Shown in pieces: positions 8,409 to 20,875 of a stretch of 64,000 bases of DNA. The DNA lies in assembly GCA_018242445.1 (NCBI GenBank), contig JAFEBW010000009.1, positions 1 through 64,000 of the forward strand, written 5' to 3'. The stretch comes from Pseudomonadota bacterium (GTDB lineage: Bacteria; Pseudomonadota; Gammaproteobacteria; Xanthomonadales; Xanthomonadaceae). Numbering within the stretch: position 1 is the first letter of the stretch; every line of letters starts with the position of its first letter. Under the pieces are notes generated by a model. That model was not told where the DNA came from and ran no database searches. It saw only the letters and a list, made by a program, of their open reading frames with translations. A program made the position numbers and the translations under genes.

Positions 8409-9341
8409 ATGTCCCAGCACAAGCTCGCCATCCTCGCCACGGCCCTCGCCCTGACCTTGTCCGCACCGGCCTTTGCCGGCGGCGGCGTGGAAAACCAGAA
8501 GGGCTCGACCAAGAGCGCCGAAATCCCGCAATGCGGCCATGTGCTGGGCACCATCGCGCTGGTGGACGGCGATGGCCACGGCTGGGCCGCCTATGGCCTG
8601 GCCGCGCCCTCCACCCTGCTCAAGACCTTCATCAACCGCTCCGGCTGCTTCAAGCTGGTCAATCGCGGCGCCGGCATGGCCGCGATCCAGCGCGAGAAGG
8701 AGTTGTCCGGCCAGGGACAGTTGCAGCGCGGCTCCAACGAGGGCGGCGGACAGATCAAGACCGCCGACTGGCTGCTGGTGGCCGACGTCGCCGGGCAGAA
8801 CCAGAACTCCGGCGGCAGCGCGGTCGGCGGGCTGGTCGGCGGCCTGGTCGGCGGGCGCGTGGGCGCGCTGGCCGCAGGCATCCGCACCAGCAAGGTCGAG
8901 GCGCAGACGGTGCTGTCGCTGGTCAACACGCGCACCTCGGAGGAGGAATACAACATCGAGGGCTTCGCCAAGAAGACCGACATCGGCTTCGGCGGCGGCG
9001 GCTTCCTCGGCTGGGGCGGCGTCGGCGGCGGCGCCTACGAGAACACCGACGTGGGCAAGGTGGTCGGCCTGGCCTTCCTCGACGCCTACCGGCAACTGGT
9101 CACGCAGATGGGCGGCATCAATGCCAACGAGGTCGCCTCCGCGCCGCGCCAGTCCTTCGTCGCCCGCATGCGCGCGGAAATGCACAGCGCGCCCTCGGTT
9201 TCCTCGAGCATCGTGCGCCGCCTCGACCCGGGCATGATGGTCTATCCGACCGGCGGCAAGCAGGACATGTGGTGGGAAGTCGAGGACGAGAACGGCAACA
9301 CCGGATGGGTGTTGAACGACAAGCTCGAACCGAAGAAGTAA
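8409..9341 (+). CDS. CsgG/HfaB-like exported protein with a C-terminal SH3-like domain
   Basis: The 310-residue product has a signal peptide (MSQHKLAILATALALTLSAPAFAGG). The middle resembles the CsgG/HfaB/LpoB-like outer-membrane family: a TFINRSGCFKLVNRG block, then ADWLLVADVAG, a Gly-rich stretch (GGLVGGLVGG) and VLSLVNTRTSE...YNIEGFAKK. The last 60 residues (PGMMVYPTGGKQDMWWEVED) look like a bacterial SH3 domain and may bind cell wall. No lipobox cysteine follows the signal peptide, unlike CsgG itself, so a role as a secretion pore is doubtful. No curli genes are adjacent. ATG 8409 directly precedes the signal sequence. Confidence 0.7.
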   Translation: MSQHKLAILATALALTLSAPAFAGGGVENQKGSTKSAEIPQCGHVLGTIALVDGDGHGWAAYGLAAPSTLLKTFINRSGCFKLVNRGAGMAAIQREKELSGQGQLQRGSNEGGGQIKTADWLLVADVAGQNQNSGGSAVGGLVGGLVGGRVGALAAGIRTSKVEAQTVLSLVNTRTSEEEYNIEGFAKKTDIGFGGGGFLGWGGVGGGAYENTDVGKVVGLAFLDAYRQLVTQMGGINANEVASAPRQSFVARMRAEMHSAPSVSSSIVRRLDPGMMVYPTGGKQDMWWEVEDENGNTGWVLNDKLEPKK

Positions 9342-9410
9342 ACCGCACGCCGAGGGCCGGTTCCGGCGGCCATTGCGGCCGGCCCTTGCGGCTAGCCCCT
9401 TGCAACGGAC

Positions 9411-9438
9411 GAAAACCCGCGCTCGTCGCGGGTTTTTC
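9411..9438 (+). terminator. Rho-independent terminator after the CsgG-like gene
   Basis: Stem ACCCGCG/CGCGGGT with a 5-base loop, preceded by AAA and followed by TTTTTCG, about 70 bases after the stop codon at 9341. The remaining part of the 305-bp gap to hppA (9440-9646) shows no gene and must contain the hppA promoter; I could not place it with confidence. Confidence 0.8.
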
Positions 9439-9646
9439 GTCGAGCGCGCATCGAATGCCGCCGCAAACCCCGGACTTGGCGCAGCGGCGCGGGATTTGGC
9501 ATACTTCGCCGGTTCGGCGGCCCGCACAGGGCCTGCCGATGCGGTCGTGACGCCCGGCAAGGGGACATGCGGCCGGGCTGCAATCCATCCGAAAAATCCA
9601 TTCCGCAGATTCACAGTGACCGGCGTCCAGTCGGGGGAGCACGTTC

Positions 9647-11716
<2,070 letters not shown>

Positions 11717-11880
11717 TCGAAGCGATTCCCGCACGGCACCATCGCCCCTCTCCCGCTTGCGGGAGAGGGGAACGGGGTGAGGTAGCGCCGCAGGCGCGGA
11801 TCAAGATCATCAACATCGTCGCCCTGCTGCTGATCCCGCTTCTATAAAGCTGTCGCAGTCGCGCACAGCGCGACGATCAC

Positions 11881-11922
11881 TCCCCCTCTCCCTCCGGGAG
11901 AGGGCAAGGGGTGAGGGAACAT
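11881..11922. repeat. CCCTCTCCCTCCGGGAGAGGG-class intergenic repeat
   Basis: Arms CCCTCTCCC/GGGAGAGGG followed by CAAGGGGTGAGGG, the same two-part layout (palindrome plus GGTGAGGG tail) seen at 11745-11790, 25343-25388 and 35229-35275. Confidence 0.75.
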
Positions 11923-11956
11923 TTCAACAGCACACCCGCGCAACGAAATCTTCGAG

Positions 11957-11991
11957 TACGAAAAACCCCGCCTCGTGCGGGGTTTTTCGTA
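11957..11991. terminator. Strong bidirectional-type terminator downstream of hppA
   Basis: A perfect 15-base inverted repeat (TACGAAAAACCCCGC and its complement) around a CTCGT loop, with A5 and T5 tracts inside the arms. It lies 240 bases after the hppA stop and ends any read-through before the next gene. Confidence 0.85.
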
Positions 11992-12122
11992 TCCGCCCAT
12001 CCACTCCATTTGCGCGCTTGGAGGATGAATCGCCGCCAACGGCGGTGCTGCCACGCCCGTTTCTGCTGTCGGCAGCGCGGACGATGCCGCGTTGTCTCCC
12101 GCACACCCACCGGAGACTGCCC

Positions 12123-12443
12123 ATGACTGCTGTCGTCGCCACCCCTGCCCGCCTCGGCGGCACCATCACCCTGCATGCCCTGCGCGACAACGTGCTGCGC
12201 GAGGCGGGCTGGATCCTGATGGGCGGCTCGGCGCAGTTCCGTCACGGCGCGCTGTCCGCCCTGCGCTGGAACCTGAACCGGCTGCCGGAATTCGACGTGG
12301 ACGAAACGCTGCTGCGTGTGGCCGACTTGCTGGATGCGCGCGCCACCGCCATCGCCAAGCACAACGACCACGCACCGGCGGCGGTGCTCGGGCTGCAGCG
12401 CACGCTGGAGGACTTCCAGCGCGCCCTGCCCGCGCATCGCTGA
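12123..12443 (+). CDS. Small conserved-looking protein of unknown function
   Basis: The 106-residue product has no signal peptide and is rich in Ala, Leu and Arg with predicted long helices (LHALRDNVLREAGWILMGG; LRVADLLDARATAIAKHND). I do not recognise the family. The ATG at 12123 follows a GGAGACTGCCC stretch that may serve as ribosome site. It stands alone between the hppA terminator and the S9 peptidase gene, whose start is 100 bases downstream. Codon use matches the neighbours, so it is likely a real gene. Confidence 0.55.
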   Translation: MTAVVATPARLGGTITLHALRDNVLREAGWILMGGSAQFRHGALSALRWNLNRLPEFDVDETLLRVADLLDARATAIAKHNDHAPAAVLGLQRTLEDFQRALPAHR

Positions 12444-12543
12444 CATGGGGGCGTCGCCACGGCGGCCATGACGTAATGCCTATGGCGGCGGCACGGCGAT
12501 TGGGCGACCATCGGGGGATGGCACCTCATCGGACACCATCCCC

Positions 12544-14646
12544 ATGCACCCGATTTTTCTCGCTGCCGCCGTCGCCGTCGCCGGCATGAGCACGACGCCC
12601 GCGCCATCCAACGCAGCGGCCAGCACCGCCGGCGACGATCCTTACCTGTGGCTGGAGGACATCCATGGCGCCAAGCCGATGGAGTGGGTGAAGGCGCAGA
12701 ACGCGCTCACCGAAAAACGCTTCATGGATTCGCCGGGATTCGAACGCACCCGTGCACGGCTGCTCGACGTGTACGACTCCGACGCACGCATCCCCTATCC
12801 GAACCGGATGGGCGAGTACCTCTACAACTTCTGGCAGGACAAGGCGCACCCGCGCGGCATCTGGCGGCGCACCACGCTGGATCAATACCGCAAGGCCGAT
12901 CCGCAGTGGGAGACGCTGCTCGATATCGACGCCTTGAATGCGGCCGAGAAGGCGAAATGGGTGTTCAAGGGCGCCGACTGCCTGCGCCCGAAGTACGAGC
13001 GCTGCCTGATTTCGCTCTCGCCAGGCGGCGGCGACGCGGTGGAGATTCGCGAGTTCGACCTGCCCTCGCGCGCGTTCGTGACCGATGGCTTCCGCATCCC
13101 AACCGCGAAAACGCAGGCCGGCTGGATCGACGCCAACACGCTCTACGTCGGCACCGATTTCGGCCCCGGTTCGATGACCGAGTCCAGCTACCCGCGCATC
13201 GCCAAGCAGTGGCAGCGCGGCACCCCGCTATCGGCGGCGACGACGGTGTACGAGGGCAAGCCCACCGATCTGGCGATCAGCGCCTATCACGATCCCACGC
13301 CCGGCTTCGAACGCGACTTCGTCGCCGTCGCCACGGATTTCTTCCATTCGCAAACCTTCCTGCGCACCGACGGCAAGCTCGTGCTCGTGGAGGTGCCGGA
13401 CGATGCCAGCGTCGATGCCCACAAGCAGTGGCTGCTGGTGACCACGCGCTCGCCGTGGACCGTCGGCGGCAAGACCTGGCCGACCGGTTCGCTGCTGGCA
13501 ACGAGGTTCGACGACTTCATGGCCGGCAAGCGCGACTTCACCGCCCTGTTCACGCCCGACGCGCACACCGCGCTGTCGTCCTACAGTTGGACGCGCAACC
13601 ACCTGATCCTCGACGTGCTCGACGACGTCAAGAGCCGGCTGTTCGTACTCACCCCGGGCGCTGGCGGCTGGAAACGCGAGGCGCTGGAAGGCGCGCCGCC
13701 GATGAGCACGATCGGCGTGGTCGATACCGATCCGGACGTCAGCGACGAGTACTGGATCAGCTACGCCGGTTTCCTCACTCCCTCGACCCTGCAACGCGGC
13801 GTGCTCGGCGAGATCGCGCCGCAGACGGTCAAGACCCTGCCGGCGTTCTTCGATGCCTCGAAGTTCGAAGTCAGCCAGCATTTCGTGACCAGCAAGGACG
13901 GCACCCGCGTGCCCTACTTCCAGGTCGCGCCGAAAGGCATGAAGCTCGACGGCTCGAACCGCACGCTGGAATACGGCTACGGTGGCTTCGAGGCTTCCGA
14001 GCTGCCGTTCTACAGCGGCGGTGTCGGCCGGGCGTGGCTGGAACGCGGCGGCGTGTATGTGGTCGCCAACATCCGCGGCGGTGGCGAGTACGGCCCGGCC
14101 TGGCATCAGGCCGCGCTCAAGGCCAATCGCCTGCGCGCCTACGAAGACTTCGCCGCGGTCGCGCAGGATCTCATCGTACGCGGCGTCACCTCGCCGAAGC
14201 ACCTCGGCGCCGAGGGCGGCAGCAACGGCGGCCTGCTGATGGGCAACATGCTCACGCTCTACCCGCAGTTGTATGGCGCGATCGCCTGCGAGGTGCCGCT
14301 GCTGGACATGAAGCGCTACTCGCACCTGTCCGCCGGTGCTTCGTGGATGGCCGAGTACGGCGATCCCGATACCTCCGACTGGGAGTTCATCAAGACCTTC
14401 TCGCCCTACCAGAACGTCCACGCCGACGGCCATTACCCGCCGGTGCTGTTCTACACCGCCACCAGCGACGACCGCGTCGGCCCGGTGCAGGCGCGCAAGA
14501 TGGCCGCGAAGATGCAGGGTTTCGGGCTGAAGAACGTGTGGTTCTACGAGAACCTCGAAGGCGGTCACGGCGCGGCGGCCGACAACCGCCAGGCGGCGAC
14601 GATGCACGCGCTGGCGTATGACTTTTTGTGGGATCAGTTGCGGTAA
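12544..14646 (+). CDS. Prolyl oligopeptidase family (S9A) peptidase, exported
   Basis: The 700-residue serine peptidase has an N-terminal beta-propeller and a C-terminal alpha/beta-hydrolase domain. The catalytic Ser is S560 in EGGSNGGLLMG, the Asp is in TSDDRVGP (642-643) and the His is H675 in EGGHGAA, all in family order. A hydrophobic N-terminus (MHPIFLAAAVAVAGM) suggests export to the periplasm, where such enzymes cleave short peptides after proline or other residues. The start ATG 12544 was taken because it precedes the signal-like stretch directly. The LWLEDI opening of the mature protein (DPYLWLEDIHGA) is typical of the family. Confidence 0.93.
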   Translation: MHPIFLAAAVAVAGMSTTPAPSNAAASTAGDDPYLWLEDIHGAKPMEWVKAQNALTEKRFMDSPGFERTRARLLDVYDSDARIPYPNRMGEYLYNFWQDKAHPRGIWRRTTLDQYRKADPQWETLLDIDALNAAEKAKWVFKGADCLRPKYERCLISLSPGGGDAVEIREFDLPSRAFVTDGFRIPTAKTQAGWIDANTLYVGTDFGPGSMTESSYPRIAKQWQRGTPLSAATTVYEGKPTDLAISAYHDPTPGFERDFVAVATDFFHSQTFLRTDGKLVLVEVPDDASVDAHKQWLLVTTRSPWTVGGKTWPTGSLLATRFDDFMAGKRDFTALFTPDAHTALSSYSWTRNHLILDVLDDVKSRLFVLTPGAGGWKREALEGAPPMSTIGVVDTDPDVSDEYWISYAGFLTPSTLQRGVLGEIAPQTVKTLPAFFDASKFEVSQHFVTSKDGTRVPYFQVAPKGMKLDGSNRTLEYGYGGFEASELPFYSGGVGRAWLERGGVYVVANIRGGGEYGPAWHQAALKANRLRAYEDFAAVAQDLIVRGVTSPKHLGAEGGSNGGLLMGNMLTLYPQLYGAIACEVPLLDMKRYSHLSAGASWMAEYGDPDTSDWEFIKTFSPYQNVHADGHYPPVLFYTATSDDRVGPVQARKMAAKMQGFGLKNVWFYENLEGGHGAAADNRQAATMHALAYDFLWDQLR

Positions 14647-14706
14647 CGCGCCTAACGGCCATGGTGACTGGCACCACCGCGGATGATGAAAGAGCCTGCG
14701 CTGACA

Positions 14707-14873
14707 CTCCCCTCCCCTGCCTGCGGGGGAGGGTTGGGTAGGGGGCAACGCATACGACAACGCCCCCCATCCCAGCCTGTCCTGCCCTGCCGGGCGTTCT
14801 TCGGCGCGCGAACTGCCACCGGCAGTTCGCAAGCACGCATCATCACCCCCCGCAAGCGGGGGAAGGGGCCGAC
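14707..14873. repeat. Cluster of palindromic repeats in a 412-bp gene-free gap
   Basis: Between the S9 peptidase stop (14646) and yefM (15059) lie two G/C-run palindromes: CTCCCCTCCCCTGCCTGCGG with its GGGGAGGG arm (about 14708-14735), and CCCCCCGCAAGCGGGGG at about 14847-14863, separated by a CGAACTGCCACCGGCAGTTCG hairpin region. The layout resembles paired inverted elements elsewhere in the window. The remaining sequence (14874-15029) has no recognisable gene. Confidence 0.65.
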
Positions 14874-15029
14874 TTCGAGCAAGATCGTGGCGAGGAGAAA
14901 ACTCTTTCACGACAAACTTGGAAGCGATGCGTGCAGGAGTGCGGCGCTCCCGCCGCCAACGCACCTTGGTGCGTTGGCATTCATGGAGCACGCCGCACAC
15001 CGCGTCTGGACAATTGAGGCAAAAGATTT

Positions 15030-15057
15030 AGACTTGTACGAGGAAAGGTACAAGTCT
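15030..15057. promoter_or_regulatory. Palindromic operator overlapping the yefM ribosome site
   Basis: A perfect 10-base inverted repeat, AGACTTGTAC and GTACAAGTCT, with an 8-base centre GAGGAAAG that contains the ribosome-binding sequence of yefM (ATG at 15059). Type II antitoxins of the YefM family autoregulate at palindromes of this kind (E. coli sites contain TGTACA-like cores). Binding here would cover both promoter end and ribosome site; as RNA the arms could also form a hairpin around the ribosome site. Confidence 0.75.
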
Positions 15058-15058
15058 C

Positions 15059-15415
15059 ATGCGCACCATCAACTTCTCCGACGCCCGCAGCAACCTCAAG
15101 GCCGTGCTCGACACCGTGGTCGATGACCACGACGTGACCCTCATCAAGCGCCGCGACGCGCAGGACGTGGTGGTGATGTCGCTGGCCACGTGGAATAGCT
15201 GGAAGGAAACCGAATACCTGCTGGCCAGCCCCGCCAACAAGCGGCGACTGCTCGAATCGATCGCGCAACTCGATGCCGGCAAGGGCGAGGTTCACGAGCT
15301 GCGCGATCCGGCTACGGCTGTGAGCGTCCACGAATCTCGTGCCGACCACCGCAAGCAGGCACCCGCGAAACGGCCTTCCAAGGTCGCACGCAAGCGGGCG
15401 CGCCCGCATGGCTAG
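15059..15415 (+). CDS. yefM: YefM/Phd-family antitoxin
   Basis: Antitoxin that should neutralise the downstream YoeB and repress its own promoter. Residues 1-75 follow the YefM fold closely (MRTINFSDARSNLKAVLDTV, DDHDVTLIKRR, VVVMSLATWNSWKETEYLL). The protein is 118 residues against about 83 in E. coli. The extra C-terminal 35 residues are basic (RKQAPAKRPSKVARKRARPH) and overlap the beginning of the toxin gene in another frame. ATG 15059 follows AGGAAAGG, inside the palindromic operator. The stop codon lies 8 bases inside yoeB, the usual coupled arrangement. Confidence 0.92.
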   Translation: MRTINFSDARSNLKAVLDTVVDDHDVTLIKRRDAQDVVVMSLATWNSWKETEYLLASPANKRRLLESIAQLDAGKGEVHELRDPATAVSVHESRADHRKQAPAKRPSKVARKRARPHG

Positions 15416-15677
15416 ACGGTTGGTATTCACGCCCCATGCCTGGGATGAATACCTCCACTGGCAGCCGCGCGATCGCGCGATCACCGAGCGGATCAACTTG
15501 CTGCTGCGCGATTGCGCACGCGACCCGTTTCGCGGCATCGGCAAACCCGAGGCTTTGAAGGGGGATTTTCGCGGCTTCTGGTCGCGGCGCATCGACGATG
15601 CGAACCGTCTCGTCTATCGCGCCACGGCGCAGGATCTGGAAATCATCGCCTGCCGCTATCACTACGGCGATCGCTGA
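15408..15677 (+). CDS. yoeB: YoeB-family mRNA interferase toxin
   Basis: Ribosome-dependent endoribonuclease of the RelE superfamily. The 89-residue product aligns along its whole length with E. coli YoeB (84 residues): FTPHAWDEYLHWQ, GKPEALKGDFRGFWSRRI, NRLVYRAT, ACRYHY. Catalytic residues are conserved: Glu48 (E46 in E. coli), Arg67 (R65), His85 and Tyr86 (H83, Y84). It starts with ATG 15408, overlapping the antitoxin gene by 8 bases, so translation is probably coupled. The pair sits alone between repeats and a glycosyltransferase gene. Confidence 0.95.
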   Translation: MARRLVFTPHAWDEYLHWQPRDRAITERINLLLRDCARDPFRGIGKPEALKGDFRGFWSRRIDDANRLVYRATAQDLEIIACRYHYGDR

Positions 15678-15745
15678 CTCACCGCCGACCCGGCCCCGCC
15701 TGATGGAGCGGCTGCTACGATGACGCGCCCATTCGTCGCCCGCGC

Positions 15746-17449
15746 ATGACCGATACCACCGCCGCCGACCGCCGCGCCTTCTGGCTGTTCATGACCTTCG
15801 CACTGGCGTTCCTCGCGCTGGGCATCGGCCTGCGCGACCCGTGGCCGGCCGACGAGCCGCGCTTCGCGCTCGTAGCCAAGCAGATGGTGGCATCCGGCGA
15901 CTGGCTGTTCCCGCATCGCGGCAGCGAGTTGTACGCCGACAAGCCGCCGTTGTTCATGTGGCTGCAAGCCCTCGGCTTCGAGGCGCTGCGCTCGTGGCGG
16001 GTGGCCTTCCTGCTGCCGTCGCTGTTGTCGGGCGTGCTCACGCTGGCGCTGACCTTCGACCTCGGCCGCCGTTTGTGGAATCCGCGTGCTGGTTTGTTTG
16101 CCGCAGGCGCACTGCTGTGCGTGTTGCAGTTCGCGTATCAGGTCAAGCGCGCGCAGATCGACCCGCTGGTGATGGCGGAGATCACGCTGGCGAACTGGGC
16201 CCTGCTGCGGCACTGCCTGCGCGGGCCGGACTGGAAGATGTACTGGTTCGGCTGTTTCATGGCCGGGATCGGCGTCATCACCAAGGGCGTTGGTTTCCTC
16301 GCCCTGCTGATGCTGATCCCCTATGCCTTGCTGCGCTGGCGCGGCTGGGAGGTCACACGCACGTCGGAATCAACATGGCGCTGGCTGCTCGGCATTCCCG
16401 CCTTCCTCGCCGCCATCGCCCTGTGGCTGGTGCCGATGCTGCTGGCGGTGCGCGCGCGCGGCACGCCCGAATACATCGCCTATGCACGCGACATCCTGCT
16501 GCACCAGACCGCCGAACGCTACGCCGAGCACTGGTCGCATCCCAAACCGTTCTGGTACTTCGTCCCGGTGCTGTTGTTGGGATGGTTCCCGATCTCGCTC
16601 GCCTACCCTGGTGCGTTCGTGCGCTGGTGCGGCGCATGGCGGGCGCGCGATGCACGCATCGTGCTGCCGTTGGGCTGGGCGGCGCTGGTGCTGGCCTTCT
16701 TCAGCATCGCATCGGGCAAACGCGACATGTACGTGCTGCCGATGCTGCCGATGGTCGCCGTGGCGATGGGGCCGTATCTGGAGGGCATCGTCCACGCGCG
16801 CTGGCTGCGTTACAGCGCGTTCGGCATCGCCTTGCTGCTGGGCGTGGCGATGCTCGGGTATGGCGCGTGGGCGTTGCAGGGACATGCGGCTGCCGCGCGC
16901 ATGGCCAGCGAACGCGGATTGACCGACGGCGGCCACGCCGTGTGGATGATGCTCGCCTGCGTGGGCGCGGCCTTCGTGCTGGCATCGATGGCCTTCCGCC
17001 CACGCCGCGGACTGCACGCCTTGCTGAGCGGACTCGCGGCGATGTGGGTCGCGTGGAGCCTGTGGGCCTATCCCCTGCTCAACGACTCCAGTTCGGCTGC
17101 CGGCATCATGCGCGACGCCGGGCGCATCATCGGCCCGCAGGCGCAACTGGGGCTGGTCGGATGGCGCGAACAAAATATGTTGATGGCAGGCCGCCCCGCG
17201 ACCGACTTCGGTTTCAAGGCATCCGTCGCGCAGCAGTTCGGCCGCGCTTCACGATGGCAGGAAGGCGATCCCGCCCGGCGCTGGGTGTTCGCCATCGACG
17301 ATGCCATCGGGGCTTGCGTGGATCGCACGAAGGCGCGGCGCGTGGGCGTGGCCAATCGCAGGGCGTGGTGGGTGTATCGCCACGATGCGGTGATCCCCGG
17401 ATGCGTGCCGGCGACGCCGGATGCAGCGTCTGATGAAGCGGGCATGTGA
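15746..17449 (+). CDS. ArnT-like (GT83) membrane glycosyltransferase
   Basis: A 567-residue inner-membrane protein with about 11-12 hydrophobic segments. The N-terminal periplasmic loop carries RDPWPADEPRFALVAKQM, with the acidic DEPR site, and YADKPPLFMWLQ; these are signatures of the ArnT/PMT-like GT-C fold that uses lipid-linked sugars. ArnT itself moves aminoarabinose to lipid A, but no arn genes are adjacent, so the donor and acceptor are unknown. The C-terminal 120 residues (QAQLGLVGWREQNMLMAGRP onward) form a soluble periplasmic domain. It lies 68 bases after yoeB. Confidence 0.8.
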   Translation: MTDTTAADRRAFWLFMTFALAFLALGIGLRDPWPADEPRFALVAKQMVASGDWLFPHRGSELYADKPPLFMWLQALGFEALRSWRVAFLLPSLLSGVLTLALTFDLGRRLWNPRAGLFAAGALLCVLQFAYQVKRAQIDPLVMAEITLANWALLRHCLRGPDWKMYWFGCFMAGIGVITKGVGFLALLMLIPYALLRWRGWEVTRTSESTWRWLLGIPAFLAAIALWLVPMLLAVRARGTPEYIAYARDILLHQTAERYAEHWSHPKPFWYFVPVLLLGWFPISLAYPGAFVRWCGAWRARDARIVLPLGWAALVLAFFSIASGKRDMYVLPMLPMVAVAMGPYLEGIVHARWLRYSAFGIALLLGVAMLGYGAWALQGHAAAARMASERGLTDGGHAVWMMLACVGAAFVLASMAFRPRRGLHALLSGLAAMWVAWSLWAYPLLNDSSSAAGIMRDAGRIIGPQAQLGLVGWREQNMLMAGRPATDFGFKASVAQQFGRASRWQEGDPARRWVFAIDDAIGACVDRTKARRVGVANRRAWWVYRHDAVIPGCVPATPDAASDEAGM

Positions 17450-17590
17450 ACGGTTCATCGCCGCGAGGGTGCGTCACCCGACGGCTTGTCGTAACCTTGC
17501 GCACATCGCCAACGCCTGATCGACCTGTCCCTCGTTGCGCGCCCCCAACAATCCCAATGCTCTGAACTTGAAGCCGAAACTACCCGACAT

Positions 17591-17693
17591 CGTCATTCCC
17601 GCGAAAGCGGGGCTTTCAACAGCCGAACGGCTGGTAATCCAGCGCCTCACGATTCGACGATAGCCGTGGATCCCCGCTTTCGCGGGGATGACG
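17591..17693. repeat. Long inverted repeat of ATTCCCGC...GCGGGGAT type
   Basis: The ends CGTCATTCCCGCGAAAGCGG and CCGCTTTCGCGGGGATGACG are near-perfect inverted copies separated by about 60 bp. The core resembles the dRS3 consensus ATTCCC-N8-GGGAAT known from Neisseria and seen in many proteobacteria. A second unit lies at 27558-27667. It occupies the 347-bp gap 17450-17796; the rest of this gap (for example 17694-17796) has only the ppa leader. Confidence 0.8.
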
Positions 17694-17796
17694 AGCTGAA
17701 ACGTCGACGCATTGCATGACCTTCCCCTGTGGTGCGCGAAAGGGAAGGAGTACATCACAATGCGCCAAGCTTGCGACGCAACCTCAAGGAATCCCC

Positions 17797-18345
17797 ATGG
17801 GCCTCGACCTCGTCCCCACCGGCCACGACGTGCCGCACGACATCAACGTCATCATCGAAATCCCGAAAGACGCCGAACCGGTCAAGTACGAGGTGGACAA
17901 GGCCACCGGCGCGATGTTCGTCGACCGCGTGCTCTCCACGCCGATGCGCTACCCGTGCAACTACGGCTATGTCCCGCACACGCTCTGCGGCGATGGCGAC
18001 CCGGTCGACGTGCTGGTGGTTATGCCGCTGCCGCTGATCCCCGGCTCGGTGATCCGCTGCCGCCTCGTGGGCATGCTCAACATGACCGACGAGGCCGGCA
18101 CCGACACCAAGCTGCTGGCCGTTCCCATCGACAAGGTGTTTTCCGGTTATGCGAAGGTGCGCGACATCGACGACGTGCCTGCGCACTGGCGCGAGCGCAT
18201 CGCCCACTTCTTCGCCCACTACAAGGATCTGGAGCCGGCCAAGTGGGTGAAGATCGACGGCTGGGGCGATGCCGCCGCGGCACGGCAGGAGATCCTCGAC
18301 TGCGTGGCGCGCTACGAAGCGAGCGCGGAAAAGCCGAGGTTTTGA
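17797..18345 (+). CDS. ppa: Soluble inorganic pyrophosphatase, family I
   Basis: Hydrolyses cytoplasmic PPi to phosphate. The 182-residue product contains the family I metal-site motif DGDPVDVLV, the YEVDKATGAMFVDR segment, PCNYGYVP, and the downstream KWVKIDGWGD block. The ATG at 17797 was chosen because it gives the normal N-terminus (MGLDLVPTGHDVPHDINVII), with AAGGAA upstream. Its presence beside a PPi-dependent kinase and a PPi-driven proton pump means that PPi use must be balanced against hydrolysis. The PIN-domain toxin remnant begins at its stop codon. Confidence 0.96.
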   Translation: MGLDLVPTGHDVPHDINVIIEIPKDAEPVKYEVDKATGAMFVDRVLSTPMRYPCNYGYVPHTLCGDGDPVDVLVVMPLPLIPGSVIRCRLVGMLNMTDEAGTDTKLLAVPIDKVFSGYAKVRDIDDVPAHWRERIAHFFAHYKDLEPAKWVKIDGWGDAAAARQEILDCVARYEASAEKPRF

Positions 18346-18489
18346 GGACAACCATCTGATCGAATTGGCCGTGGCCGGCCACGCCAATCGTATCGTCGGC
18401 CGCAACCTTCGCGATCTGTTTCACGCGGAATCGCGGTTTCCGGGAATCCGCTCCGTCACGCCGGAACACGTCATCAAGCAGGCCCAGCC

Positions 18490-18493
<4 letters not shown>
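18344..18493 (+). pseudogene. PIN-domain toxin, C-terminal remnant
   Basis: The frame that begins at the ppa stop codon encodes about 49 residues, EDNHLIELAVAGHANRIVGR then NLRDLFHAESRFPGIRSVTP and EHVIKQAQP, before TGA 18491-18493. This matches the C-terminal part of PIN_3-type toxins: an acidic residue, an AVAG.A..IV core, a NLRD pair and a final TP-containing helix. The N-terminal two thirds, with the first catalytic aspartates, are missing, replaced by ppa. It overlaps the ATG of the following ribbon-helix-helix gene by 4 bases, as a functional toxin-antitoxin pair would. Confidence 0.7.
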
Positions 18494-20797
<2,304 letters not shown>

Positions 20798-20875
20798 CGG
20801 CGTCTATTGCACCACGATCCGCCGGCGGCGACCAGCGGCGCGCAGTGCCGTCTGGATGGGAAGGGCTTCGCGGCA

